A stretch of 64,000 nucleotides of DNA from G965214625 sp965214625 (GTDB taxonomy: Bacteria > Pseudomonadota > Gammaproteobacteria > Arenicellales > Poriferihabitantaceae), in NCBI GenBank assembly GCA_965214625.1, contig OZ243962.1:1178001-1242000 (forward strand), in the 5' to 3' direction. The first letter of the stretch is position 1; every line of letters begins with the position of its first letter. Made by a program: the position numbers and the translations under genes. The notes beneath the pieces are model-generated. The model worked only from the letters and a program-made list of their open reading frames with translations. It searched no databases and was not told the DNA's origin. This document shows positions 26,153 to 36,000 of the stretch, in pieces.

Positions 26153-26175
26153 AAAAGGGGCCAAAGGCCCCTTTT
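26153..26175 (-). terminator. Bidirectional intrinsic terminator
   Basis: AAAAGGGGCC (26153-26162) and GGCCCCTTTT (26166-26175) form a perfect 10-bp stem with an AAA loop. The minus-strand transcript ends in a T-run, 24 bases after the stop of the small DUF1640-like gene; the plus strand also has a T-run. This terminator would separate lptB from rpoN transcription. Confidence 0.82.
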
Positions 26176-26198
26176 CCCGGATTGAATACGGAGACACT

Positions 26199-26450
26199 CT
26201 AGACGGATGCTTCCGGCCACAGCTTCAGCACCGCAACCAGCAAACTCAACATGCCGAACACCGCCAGAATCGTCTTGTTGCTTTCCCGAGCGATCTTGGC
26301 TTCCAGCTTGACCTCAAGTGCTTGCAGATCTTCCCGGGTCGCATGATGATCGGTCAACATACCGACCATCCGGATCTGGGCATCAGCCTGTTTTTCATCA
26401 AAGCATACATTGAGAAGTAACGCGAGTGTATCCAGTAGAACATGTTTCAT
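26199..26450 (-). CDS. Small DUF1640-like coiled-coil membrane protein
   Basis: 83 residues from ATG 26450 with an AGGA ribosome site 8 bases upstream; the longer open frame to 26642 is unlikely. The order is an N-terminal helix, an EKQADAQ motif, a short coiled coil (HATREDLQALEVKLEAKIARE) and a C-terminal membrane helix (NKTILAVFGMLSLLVAVLKL). This is the plan of the bacterial DUF1640/CCDC90-like family, members of which are often found in variable regions. Function is unknown. The canonical DTL start is seen as LLDTLALL. It has its own terminator and interrupts the lptB-rpoN junction. Confidence 0.65.
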   Translation of the reverse strand: MKHVLLDTLALLLNVCFDEKQADAQIRMVGMLTDHHATREDLQALEVKLEAKIARESNKTILAVFGMLSLLVAVLKLWPEASV

Positions 26451-26879
26451 GACTTGTTTCCTCATAAAAAAGCAGAAAACAAGCCACATCCGCCTGGGGA
26501 AACTTATCCCCTGCGGGTTGAAATGCCACAACACGATCAAGCGTGTCTGACGACGTAGACCACACGATCCCAAAAGGACCGTGATAGGGTGCCAGAAAGT
26601 CGAACTTCCCGATGGCCGTGGTTCCCTTGAGGGAGTGTGCACCCGGGCGACCAGTGGTACCAGACAAGCTCTGGCGGGCCATTGCAGACAGTCTATCGAC
26701 GGATTCAGTCCATTACAAGCGTGTTATTTTCAACACGGGCATTATTGTGACATTGTCGTGTCCGTTCGACAGAACATACCGTTCAGCACATATTCAATTC
26801 GCGCTTCCCGGTTGAGGGACAACTTACCGAAGAGGGCTCACCACGGGATCACGCTGCACCGCCTTACCAACACAACACT
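26451..26879. other. Unexplained insert between lptB and the DUF1640-like gene
   Basis: About 430 bases. A minus-strand frame at 26398-26682 (94 codons, starting MARQSLSGTTGRPGAHSLKG) has plausible composition but overlaps the 5' part of the DUF1640-like gene in another frame and matches nothing I recognise. In most gammaproteobacteria lptB and rpoN are nearly adjacent, so this stretch looks acquired. Confidence 0.4.
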
Positions 26880-27605
26880 CTACATACGAAAGTCATGTCC
26901 AAAATAGACTTCCTTGGCAAGCTCATCGGCCATAATCCTTTCAGGTGATCCTGCCGCCAACACTTCTCCCTTGTGAAGAATATAGGCCCGATCACAAATT
27001 CCCAGTGTCTCCCGGACATTGTGATCCGTAATCAGCACGCCAATGCCTCTCTCTCGTAACAGACGGATGATCTGTTGAATATCCTTCACGGCGATGGGGT
27101 CAACACCAGCAAAGGGCTCATCGAGCAGCATAAACGTGGGCTCGAGTGCCAAAGCACGTGCAATCTCCACCCGGCGTTGCTCACCGCCTGAAAGCTGTAT
27201 TGCCTGGCGGTCCTTGACGCCGTAAATGCCAAAGTCATTTAATAATCTTTGGCTGATCTCCGTCTGCTCTTGTGGGTAATATCTGCCGGTTGCCTCAAGG
27301 ACCGCCAGTATGTTTTCTTCCGTCGTTAATTTGCGAAAAACGGAATGTTCCTGCGGAAGATAGCCAATCCCTCTGCGTGCCCTTTCATGCATCGGCAAAT
27401 CCGAAATATCTTCTCCCTGCAAATAAATCGCCCCCTTGTTTTGCCGGTCCAGACCCACGATCATGTTGAATGTGGTCGTTTTCCCTGCCCCATTGGCTCC
27501 GAGTAACCCAACAATTTCATTGTTGGATAACCTCAGATTGACGCCGTTGACAACCGTCACCTGCTTGTGTTTTTTGACCAGTCCGGCCGTTGCGAGAATA
27601 TCCAT
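26880..27605 (-). CDS. lptB: LPS export ABC transporter ATP-binding protein LptB
   Basis: 241 residues, normal length. LptB dimers hydrolyse ATP on the cytoplasmic side of the LptFG complex to extract lipopolysaccharide from the inner membrane. Walker A is GANGAGKTT, the Q-loop is GYLPQEHSVFR, the ABC signature LSGGEQRRVEIARAL, Walker B FMLLDEPFAGVD and the switch His in LITDHNVRETL. It lies 13 bases after lptA. Confidence 0.96.
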   Translation of the reverse strand: MDILATAGLVKKHKQVTVVNGVNLRLSNNEIVGLLGANGAGKTTTFNMIVGLDRQNKGAIYLQGEDISDLPMHERARRGIGYLPQEHSVFRKLTTEENILAVLEATGRYYPQEQTEISQRLLNDFGIYGVKDRQAIQLSGGEQRRVEIARALALEPTFMLLDEPFAGVDPIAVKDIQQIIRLLRERGIGVLITDHNVRETLGICDRAYILHKGEVLAAGSPERIMADELAKEVYFGHDFRM

Positions 27606-27618
27606 GGTATTGAACGGC

Positions 27619-28212
27619 CTATTCCGAGTGCTGCTTTTTCTTCCTCGGCTGGATGACCAGGCTGGGTCGACTGCTACCGTTGTCTGTGTTTTGCGTGTCA
27701 GACGGCGCCTCTTGTACGGCCTGGGAACTCTCGGGCGTTTTGGTCGCGGTTGCAGGTGTTACAGCATCGTCACCTCCCTTGACCGTGACTTTTTCGGTCT
27801 CAAGGCTGTATATCATGATGCGACCACTCAACGCATTTGGACCCTGCACCACCTTGGCCTGCGTTTTCAAAATGACTTCCTGGTTAATCCCGTCCATCCG
27901 AATGGACCAAGCAGTACCGATCAAGTCATCCTCGGACCCCTGTGGCCGCTGTTTAAAACGACCTGGCTCACCGGTACAAATCGCCTTATCCAATCCTCCA
28001 TCGTCATTCAAATGGGTCACCAATTCGTCACAATCCATCCGGATACTGCCTTGGGTAAAGACCACATTACCCCGGTAAATTCTGACTCCGGTCACCAGAT
28101 CGATTTCAAAATCATCCGCATTCAGCGTGGCAGGCTGGTCCCGATCGCTGTCCAGCGCATAGCTGACCATACAAAGACCCCACAACACCAGCAAGGTTAT
28201 TAATCGGTACAA
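27619..28212 (-). CDS. lptA: Lipopolysaccharide transport periplasmic protein LptA
   Basis: 197 residues from TTG 28212 with AGAGAGGA upstream (overlapping the lptC stop). LptA forms the periplasmic bridge carrying lipopolysaccharide from LptC to LptDE. A signal peptide (residues about 1-19, ending YAL) precedes the OstA-like beta jellyroll (ATLNADDFEIDLVTGVRIYR then GNVVFTQGSIRMDCDELVTH). The C-terminal 45 residues are a Thr/Ser/Gln-rich tail ending in basic residues, which is not part of the fold. It lies between lptC and lptB as usual. Confidence 0.92.
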   Translation of the reverse strand: MYRLITLLVLWGLCMVSYALDSDRDQPATLNADDFEIDLVTGVRIYRGNVVFTQGSIRMDCDELVTHLNDDGGLDKAICTGEPGRFKQRPQGSEDDLIGTAWSIRMDGINQEVILKTQAKVVQGPNALSGRIMIYSLETEKVTVKGGDDAVTPATATKTPESSQAVQEAPSDTQNTDNGSSRPSLVIQPRKKKQHSE

Positions 28213-28219
28213 TATGTGC

Positions 28220-28657
28220 TTATCCTCTCTCTTTTCCCAGATGGATGGTCATTTTTTCCACGCCCACGGTATTACTCACCTCCTTTTTACCTGCTTCGAC
28301 AACCCGGACATTCCCTGTTAACACAATCATTGAACGATTGTTATAAATCCATCCCGTCTCAGCATAGAGGTGACGGGGGACGTTATTCAGGTCATATTGT
28401 ATAACATGGGGGTTTTCAAGTAATGCGCGATCGTCAACCGGGTAATGGGTCATCCTGTCTGCAATCAGTTCATATTTCTTGCCCAAGGCATCCATCCCGG
28501 TAGAGGTAAACCGCTCTATATAGTAATCAGGGCTATTGTTTTGTGTTGATGAAACCGGGGCTTCAGGCGTTTCCAATAACCCGAACTGCATCCACACAGA
28601 CAACCCGGTCAGCACCAGGCCTAACAATAACAACAGGATATTTTGCCGAACGCGCAT
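28220..28657 (-). CDS. lptC: LPS export protein LptC, short form
   Basis: 145 residues against about 190 in E. coli. LptC is anchored in the inner membrane and passes lipopolysaccharide from LptBFG to LptA. The N-terminal membrane helix (ILLLLLGLVLTGLSVWMQFG) and the first beta strands (YYIERFTSTGMDALGKKYEL, GWIYNNRSMIVLTGNVRVVE) are clear. The last 40-45 residues of the usual jellyroll are missing. The stop is 7 bases before lptA, so there is no room for the rest and no obvious downstream frame. It may be functional, since the C-terminal edge is contributed partly by LptA contacts, but the truncation is unusual. Confidence 0.85.
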   Translation of the reverse strand: MRVRQNILLLLLGLVLTGLSVWMQFGLLETPEAPVSSTQNNSPDYYIERFTSTGMDALGKKYELIADRMTHYPVDDRALLENPHVIQYDLNNVPRHLYAETGWIYNNRSMIVLTGNVRVVEAGKKEVSNTVGVEKMTIHLGKERG

Positions 28658-28668
28658 AACCAGATTGT

Positions 28669-29658
28669 TTATATAATCCCGGCTCTCAACAAGTCATGAG
28701 TGTTCAGTGCACCGACGACCTTGTCGCATTGATCAACGATAAACATGCAATTCAGTGCGTGCGGTCCATGCCTGGAATAATCTCTCATTTTCTGGACAAT
28801 CTCTTCTGCCAAGGTATCCTCGCGAATCGTCAAAGGGTGCCGGTTCATGAACTCGATTGCCGGACTTTCATAAATATTCACTTTACTGTGCAATGTCCTC
28901 CTCAAGTCCCCGTCAGTGAACATCCCCTGTAATTTTCCCTCCTCATCAACCACCCCGACCATTCCCAAAGACTTGGACGTCATTTCCAGCAGAAGAAGAT
29001 GCAGTGTTGCCGTTTTATCCACCAGCGGCACCTCCTCACCACGATGCATGATATCAGAAGCATAGAGCAGCAGACGCTTGCCGAGTATCCCACCGGGATG
29101 GGTGCGGGCAAAATCCTGTGCGGAAAATCCCCGAAGACGTTGTACAACCACCGCTAGCGCATCGCCCATCACTAAAGTGGCGGTCGTACTGGCCGTCGGC
29201 GCCAAATTGTGGAGACAGGCCTCTTTATCGACACCGACATCCAAGGACACATCGGCCAAACGGGCGAGCGTCGAGTGCATCACACCGGTCAAGGCAATTA
29301 TCTTCACTCCCAGCCGTTTCACAATGGGAATGATCGCAATGATTTCGGCCGTCTCACCCGAATTGGAAATCATCAGCACCAGGTCTTTGGGCATCACCAT
29401 ACCGATATCACCATGGCTGGCTTCTCCAGGATGAACAAAAAAAGCGGGCGACCCGGTACTGGCCAGCGTCGAGGCAATCTTTCCGCCGATATGGCCCGAC
29501 TTCCCCATCCCGATCACCACAATACGGCCTGTACAGTCACAGATCAGTTGGCAGGCTTGTTCAAACTGCCGGTCTAGGCGCCCGGCCAGCGCACTGATGG
29601 CTTCGGATTCTATCTTGATGACAGAACGGGCATGATCAAGTATGGATTCGCGGGACAT
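28669..29658 (-). CDS. kdsD: Arabinose-5-phosphate isomerase KdsD
   Basis: 329 residues. KdsD converts ribulose-5-phosphate to arabinose-5-phosphate, the precursor of Kdo in lipopolysaccharide. An N-terminal SIS domain (about 30-175; VIGMGKSGHIGGKIASTLAS, VHPGEASHGDIGM, ISNSGETAEI) is followed by two CBS domains (about 205-325). The family motif KEACLHNLAPTASTTATLVMG is complete. It heads the lptCAB run; the KdsC phosphatase that often lies between kdsD and lptC is missing here (11 bases separate the two genes). Confidence 0.95.
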   Translation of the reverse strand: MSRESILDHARSVIKIESEAISALAGRLDRQFEQACQLICDCTGRIVVIGMGKSGHIGGKIASTLASTGSPAFFVHPGEASHGDIGMVMPKDLVLMISNSGETAEIIAIIPIVKRLGVKIIALTGVMHSTLARLADVSLDVGVDKEACLHNLAPTASTTATLVMGDALAVVVQRLRGFSAQDFARTHPGGILGKRLLLYASDIMHRGEEVPLVDKTATLHLLLLEMTSKSLGMVGVVDEEGKLQGMFTDGDLRRTLHSKVNIYESPAIEFMNRHPLTIREDTLAEEIVQKMRDYSRHGPHALNCMFIVDQCDKVVGALNTHDLLRAGII

Positions 29659-29857
29659 CTACAAGGGAATCATCATCAGGGATTAGAGTATAACAATAAC
29701 AAACTATTTTTTTCTTGGTACTGGCACCGAATTAAGAACGACCACAATCGGGTTGACCGATATCAATTCGAACTCCACAGAACACTTGCCCTTGGAAGCA
29801 GTTAATATGGATAATCAGTCAACATCAATTTTATTGAACCAACTGCCCTGAAAACAG

Positions 29858-30178
29858 ATGAGTGAATACAAAAATATAGACGATCAGACCCGCACACAGA
29901 TTGAAGCCGCCGTCTTCAGAAAAATGATGGCTCACTTCCAAAAATATCCGGAAGTACAGAATATCGAACTCATGAACCTGGCCTATTTCTGTCGAAACTG
30001 TTTTTCAAAATGGTACCGGGGCGCAGCAAATGATCTTGGCATTGACCTGGATTACGAACAAGCCAGAAATATCATCTATGGCATGTCATACAGTGAATAC
30101 AAGCAGCAATATCAGAAAAAAGCGACCAATGAGCAACTGGACCAGTTTGAAACAAGTCAACTCAAGGCAACGGAATAA
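29858..30178 (+). CDS. DUF1244-domain protein
   Basis: 106 residues, matching the compact DUF1244 family. Visible signature: AAVFRKMMAHFQKYPEVQNI, the conserved LAYFCRNCFSKWYRGAA with a C-x-x-C pair, and NIIYGMSYSEYKQQYQKKAT. The two cysteines could bind a metal, but no function is established. It is a single gene, converging on hemE with a 17-base overlap of the 3' ends (30162-30178). ATG 29858 is the only sensible start. Confidence 0.88.
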   Translation: MSEYKNIDDQTRTQIEAAVFRKMMAHFQKYPEVQNIELMNLAYFCRNCFSKWYRGAANDLGIDLDYEQARNIIYGMSYSEYKQQYQKKATNEQLDQFETSQLKATE

Positions 30179-31244
30179 TTCGATCCGGCTGGGGTTGCCT
30201 GCTTGCTTGATGAACCGTATTGACCAGTGTCTCAACCCGATCCGGATTGATTCCAGGATGGATTCCGTGCCCTAGATTGAACACATGTCCGTCACCGGGG
30301 CCAAATGCTTTCAGAATCCGGATTGCTTCATGCTTTACTTTGCCATCAGTGGCATATAACACCGACGGATCCATGTTGCCCTGCAAGGCCACCTTGTCAC
30401 CGATGCGGCGTTTGGCATCAGACAGTTCGACCGTCCAGTCCAACCCAACTGCGTCACATCCCGTCTGAGCAATGGCCTCCAGCCAACCGCCGCCGCCTTT
30501 TGTGAACAAAGTGATCGGAACAGACCCTGCCGCCGCATCGGATTTGAGTGCTGTTACAATCTGTTCCATATACCTGAGAGAAAAATTCAGATAGCCGGGA
30601 GTAGACAGAACCCCTCCCCAGGTATCGAAAACCATCAACGCCTGGGCACCAGCCTGTACCTGGGCCTTGAGATAATGGATCACTGCTTGTGTATTCTTCC
30701 TGAGTAAAAGATGCGCGGACGCTGGCTGATCATAGACCATCGACTTGACCCGCCTGAAATCCTTGCTGCCCCCGCCCTCCACCATGTAGGTCGCCAGTGT
30801 CCATGGACTCCCGGAAAATCCAATCAATGGCACCTCCCCGTTCAACTCCTGTCGAATCACCCGAACCGCATCCAAAACATAACCAAGATCTTTTTCAACA
30901 TCGAGTTCAGGGAGTTTCTCAATCTGGGACCGCTCTCTCAGTGGCGATGAAAATCTCGGCCCAATGCCCTCGTTCAGCGTCAGACCCAGACCCATCGCAT
31001 CGGGGATGGTCAAAATATCTGAAAACAGGATGGCTGCATCCAGCGCAAACCGCCTCAGCGGCTGCAACGTAACCTCACAGGCCAGTTCGGGTGTTTTGCA
31101 TAAGGTGAGAAAATCCCCCGCCTTACTTCTGATTTCCCGATACTCTGGCAAATAGCGGCCTGCCTGACGCATGATCCAGATGGGCGTACAGTCAACCGGC
31201 TCCTTACGCAATGCACGAAGCAATCGGTCATTTTTTAATTCCAT
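30162..31244 (-). CDS. hemE: Uroporphyrinogen decarboxylase
   Basis: 360 residues. HemE removes four carboxyl groups from uroporphyrinogen III to give coproporphyrinogen III in the cytoplasm. Conserved sites: the substrate-binding PIWIMRQAGRYLPEYRE, AAILFSDILTIPDAMG with its catalytic aspartate, GFSGSPWTLATYM, FDTWGGVLS and FNLGHGIHPGINPD. Intact and of normal length. Confidence 0.96.
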   Translation of the reverse strand: MELKNDRLLRALRKEPVDCTPIWIMRQAGRYLPEYREIRSKAGDFLTLCKTPELACEVTLQPLRRFALDAAILFSDILTIPDAMGLGLTLNEGIGPRFSSPLRERSQIEKLPELDVEKDLGYVLDAVRVIRQELNGEVPLIGFSGSPWTLATYMVEGGGSKDFRRVKSMVYDQPASAHLLLRKNTQAVIHYLKAQVQAGAQALMVFDTWGGVLSTPGYLNFSLRYMEQIVTALKSDAAAGSVPITLFTKGGGGWLEAIAQTGCDAVGLDWTVELSDAKRRIGDKVALQGNMDPSVLYATDGKVKHEAIRILKAFGPGDGHVFNLGHGIHPGINPDRVETLVNTVHQASRQPQPDRIIPLP

Positions 31245-31615
31245 TTTGTTCTTGTTTGGATTGATCTGGAACTATCATACCTGAAATATATCCCTATTTT
31301 CCCTATGAATGTTGATCATCCGGGCAGGTATTGTTCGGTATCGAGTAGTCGTTGAGAGTGCTCAGAACACGTTATCCCAGGCAGACCTTCCATCCACTCT
31401 AAGACGGGTGTGCAATCGGCGTTCGAGCACGTCTTGTTTATGAGTAGACACTCATAAACAAGACACTTTCGGGCTATCCTTTCCTGAAGGGCGAGCTTAC
31501 GGATGCTCTCTGCGATCCAGGTGGGAGCCTGCCGAATAGCCTTAGATCAGCACTGTTTTACGGCATGCAATCAAAATCAATGGCCTTCGGACGCAGGGCA
31601 ACAACCCCAACGATC
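31245..31615. other. Intergenic region with a perfect hairpin
   Basis: About 370 bases between the hemE start and the gltD stop. No gene is supported. It contains a perfect 15-bp inverted repeat (31431-31464) described separately. The first 60 bases should hold the hemE promoter. Confidence 0.45.
31431..31464. repeat. Perfect 15-bp inverted repeat, 4-base loop
   Basis: GTCTTGTTTATGAGT (31431-31445) and its exact reverse complement (31450-31464) flank the loop AGAC. Neither strand has a T-run after it, so it is not a standard intrinsic terminator. It is about 150 bases downstream of the gltD stop codon and may stabilise the gltBD transcript end, serve as an operator, or be an element end. Confidence 0.75.
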
Positions 31616-33067
31616 TTAATCTTCCAAATGGCTTTGATTTTGCAAATACTGGTCGACCGCTTTTGCACACTGTCGGCCTTCCCGGATAGCCCAGACCACC
31701 AAGGATTGCCCCCGGCGCATGTCTCCCGCACAAAAAACACCTTCGATATTGGTTTGATATGCCCGGTCACCCTCGATCGAGGCACTGACATTACCACGTT
31801 GGTCGGTCTTGATTCCGAGCTTATCCAACAGCCCATTATAAACAGGATGGAGGAATCCCATTGCCAGAGTGACCAATTCTGCCTTCAGTTCGAATTCTGA
31901 ATTTTCGATTTCCCGCATTTCCCACTTCGCATCCACCTGAGTCCAGGCCACCTTGACACACCGCACACCACAGACATGACCCCGGTCATCCTCCATGAAC
32001 CCCTTGGTCATGACATCCCATATTCGATGACAGCCTTCCTGCTGGGAAGAAGAGGTGCGCAATTTGTGTGGCCAGTTGGGCCACGTCAGTGCTTTGTTTT
32101 CCTTGGTCGGCGGTTGGGAAAGAATCTCAATCTGGGTTACTGATTTGGCCTGCTGCCGTATCGCGGTACCGATACAGTCGGATCCGGTATCCCCGCCTCC
32201 GATCACAACCACATGCTTCCCCTTGGCCGAGATAAACTCACTATCGGGAACATGGTTGCCCTGAACCCGTCTGGTATTACTGAGCAAAAATTCCATGGCA
32301 AAGTGAATCCCCCCGAGTTCTCTGCCCGGGACCGGGAGGTCTCGGGGTTGCTCCGAGCCACCTGCCAACACCACCGCATCAAATTTTTCAAGCAACCACT
32401 CTACCGGCCGATCAACACCAATATGGGTTCCGCTATGGAACTTGACACCTTCCGCTTTCATTTGTGCCATACGACGGTCTATCAACTTCTTTTCGAGCTT
32501 GAAATCCGGTATACCGTAGCGCAACAATCCACCGCTGCGGTCCTGTTTTTCATACAGGGAAACGATATGGCCTGCCCTTGCCAACTGCTGTGCACAGGCC
32601 AGGCCAGCGGGACCGGAACCGACCACCGCCACTTCCCTGCCGGTGCGATGCCTGGGAATCTGCGGTTGGACCCATCCTTCAGCCCATGCTCTCTCCGCAA
32701 TACTCTGTTCGATGGTTTTGATGGTGACCGGTTCATCGCTGATATTCAGCGTACAGGCCTCTTCACAAGGTGCCGGACAGACCCGCCCGGTAAACTCCGG
32801 GAAATTATTGGTGGAATGGAGAACCTCACTGGCCAGCTTCCAGTCTCCGCGATAAACCAGATCATTCCAGTCCGGAATAATATTATGCACCGGACAACCG
32901 GAATGACAATACGGAATACCGCAGTCCATGCATCGTGCGCCCTGGTCTCTTAACTCACGATCGCTTAAGTCGATAACGAACTCTTTAAAATGGGTAATCC
33001 GCCTCGATGCATCCTCATATTTTCGCTCGCGGCGTTCTATCTCGATAAACCCGGTCACCTTACCCAT
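31616..33067 (-). CDS. gltD: Glutamate synthase small subunit
   Basis: 483 residues from ATG 33067, overlapping the gltB stop by 8 bases (ATGGGTAA), so translation is coupled; a longer frame reaches 33127. GltD takes electrons from NAD(P)H through FAD to the large subunit. N-terminal cysteines bind 4Fe-4S clusters (CMDCGIPYCHSGCPVHN and FTGRVCPAPCEEACTLN). The FAD-binding motif is VVGSGPAGLACAQQLARAGH and the second nucleotide-binding motif VVVIGGGDTGSDCIGTA. The final GDMRRGQSLVVWAIREGRQ is typical of the family. Confidence 0.95.
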   Translation of the reverse strand: MGKVTGFIEIERRERKYEDASRRITHFKEFVIDLSDRELRDQGARCMDCGIPYCHSGCPVHNIIPDWNDLVYRGDWKLASEVLHSTNNFPEFTGRVCPAPCEEACTLNISDEPVTIKTIEQSIAERAWAEGWVQPQIPRHRTGREVAVVGSGPAGLACAQQLARAGHIVSLYEKQDRSGGLLRYGIPDFKLEKKLIDRRMAQMKAEGVKFHSGTHIGVDRPVEWLLEKFDAVVLAGGSEQPRDLPVPGRELGGIHFAMEFLLSNTRRVQGNHVPDSEFISAKGKHVVVIGGGDTGSDCIGTAIRQQAKSVTQIEILSQPPTKENKALTWPNWPHKLRTSSSQQEGCHRIWDVMTKGFMEDDRGHVCGVRCVKVAWTQVDAKWEMREIENSEFELKAELVTLAMGFLHPVYNGLLDKLGIKTDQRGNVSASIEGDRAYQTNIEGVFCAGDMRRGQSLVVWAIREGRQCAKAVDQYLQNQSHLED

Positions 33068-36000
33068 GGCTGACCTCTCTGGGACGCTGGGTTTGTTGCT
33101 CAAAGGCACGCCGTTGCTCCAGTGCACTTAGGTAGTCCACAGGCATGATCTTGACAAATCGATGTCGATAATCCGCCCAGTACTCCAGTATCTCTGAGGC
33201 GAACACACTACCGGTATAGAGACGATGACGCTGAATATAATGTTTCAATCGGGCTTCATCCGCACCCAGCATATCCTCCATGTCAACGTAACCGACATCC
33301 GCCTTGACCGACTCGACTCGGACCATTTCATGGTTGCACCGCAATGAAAACTGTTCATCCTCATCCAGCACATAGGCGATGCCCCCCGACATTCCAGCCG
33401 CGAAATTGCGACCGGTCGTACCCAAGCAGATCACGACCCCCCCTGTCATATACTCACATCCATGGTCTCCCACACCCTCAACCACAGCGATCGCGCCTGA
33501 ATTGCGAACACAAAACCGTTCCCCGGCAACCCCATTGAAATAGGCCTCACCGCAAATCGCGCCATACATCACCGTATTGCCGATAATAATGTTTTCCCGC
33601 GCATCCCCGAGCCCCCCATCCCGTGGAGGATAAATGACCACTTTCCCCCCGGACAGTCCCTTACCCACATAGTCATTTGCCTCCCCTTCCAGTTCAATCG
33701 TAATACCTCGGGCAAGCCAGGCGGCAAACGACTGGCCTGCCGTCCCTTCAGTCCGCACGACAATGGTGTCATCGGGCAACCCTTCATGACCGTATTTCTT
33801 TGCTACCTCGCCGGACAGCATCGCCCCGAAAGCACGGTCAACATTGGTCAACCGGGTTGTGATTTCAACCCGATGACCGAAATTCAGCGCGGCTTCGGCC
33901 TTGGTGATCATTGTTCGGTCAAGCACTTTTTCCAATCCATGATCCTGTCTGTGTTTATTGTATCGGGCCACCTTGTCGTCGGCCTCAGGCAGGCTGAACA
34001 CGCGGGAAAAGTCGACCCCTTTCGCCTTGAAGTGGCTAATCGCTTTTCGGGTTTTTAATCGGTCTGTCCGACCGATCATTTCGTTGACTGAGCGAAATCC
34101 CAGTTTCGACATGATCGTTCTCAATTCTTCGGCGACAAAGAAAAAGTAATTGATGACATGCTCCGGTTGACCGGTAAACTTTTTCCGTAATACCGGGTCT
34201 TGTGTTGCAACACCGACCGGACAGGTATTGAGGTGGCATTTCCTCATCATGATGCATCCTTGCACAATCAATGGCGCGGTTGCAAAACCGAATTCATCGG
34301 CTCCGAGCAAAACGCCGACCGCAACATCCTTGCCGGTACGCAATCCACCGTCCACCTGAACCGAAATCCTGCCACGCAGATTATTGCGCACCAGCGTCTG
34401 GTGTGTTTCTGCAAGGCCGATCTCCCAAGGCGAGCCCGCATGCTTGATGGATGTCAGCGGACTGGCGCCGGTCCCTCCCTCGTAACCCGATATGGTGACG
34501 TGGTCTGCATGCGCTTTCGAAACACCGGCAGCAACCGTCCCGACCCCTACTTCCGAAACCAGTTTGACAGAAACCCTCGCCTCCGGATTGACATTTTTCA
34601 GGTCGAAAATCAGTTGTGCCAGATCTTCTATGGAATAAATGTCATGGTGGGGTGGAGGCGAAATCAGGCCCACACCGGGCGTTGAATGCCTGACTTGTGC
34701 GATTTGCTGGTTGACCTTGTGACCCGGCAATTGCCCTCCCTCTCCCGGTTTTGCCCCTTGGGCCATCTTGATCTGAAGATCATCCGCATTCACCAGATAC
34801 TCAGTGGTGACCCCGAACCGGCCGGAAGCAACCTGCTTGATCGCGGATCTTTTCGGATTACTTGTCCCGTCCTTCAGTGGCGCGAATCTGGCCTGTTCTT
34901 CCCCGCCTTCACCCGTATTTGATTTCCCGCCAATTCGATTCATCGCAACCGCCAAGGTCGAATGTGCTTCATGGGAAATGGAACCAAATGACATGGCGCC
35001 GGTTGAAAAACGCTTGACAATCTCGGCCGCTGATTCCACTTCCTCAAGCGGAACGGGAAAGGCGGACCACTTGAACTCAAACAGTCCTCGAAGATTGAGC
35101 AATTGTTTTTGCTGTCGGTTGATCTGTGCTGAAAATGCCTTGTAGGACTGACTGTCATTACTTCGCGTCGCATACTGCAGTTTCGAGATGGTCTCCGGAT
35201 TCCAGACATGCGTCTCGCCCCGCAGGCGGTAGGCGTAATCCCCACCGGCATCCAGCTGAGTACGATACAACGGATTGTTTCCATAGGCATGTTCATGCCA
35301 GACAAACACATCGTCGGCAATCTCATCCAACCCGATCCCTTCGATGGTTGTGTTGGTACCGCAAAAATAACGATCAACAAACGGTCGGGACAACCCGACA
35401 CAGTCAAAGATTTGCGCTCCGCAATATGATTGGTAAGTCGAGATTCCCATCTTCGACATGACCTTCTTCAGCCCCTTGCCAATCGCCTTGATATATCGTT
35501 GCTGGGCCTGCTCAAAGTCAATTTCATTTCCCCATTCCGGTAATAACGCCCTGACACTGTCAAATGCCAGATAAGGATTGATCACTTCGGCTCCGTATCC
35601 CGCCAACGTGGCAAAATGATGCACTTCCAGGCAGGCGCCTGTCTCGACCACCAATCCGGTCTCCGTACGCAACCCCTTCGCGATCAGGTGATGATGAACC
35701 AGTGAGGTTGCAAGCAGTGCGGGTATTGCCACATTATCGGCATCCGCCCTTCTATCCGACAGGATCAGTATGTTGAAACCGCGTTGCAATACGGCCTTCT
35801 CCACCTTTTCGCAGAGCCGATCAATCGCAACCGACATGCCCGTCGGTCCCTCCGCGGCCGGATAACAGATATTCACTGTTTTGGTCCTGAAAGCGCCGTT
35901 TGTATGATCCTCGATCTGTCTTATTTGCTCCAATTGGTTATTGGTCAGGATCGGTTGGGGTACGGTCAGCCTCATTTCCTGTCCCCCATCGCTCAATCCG

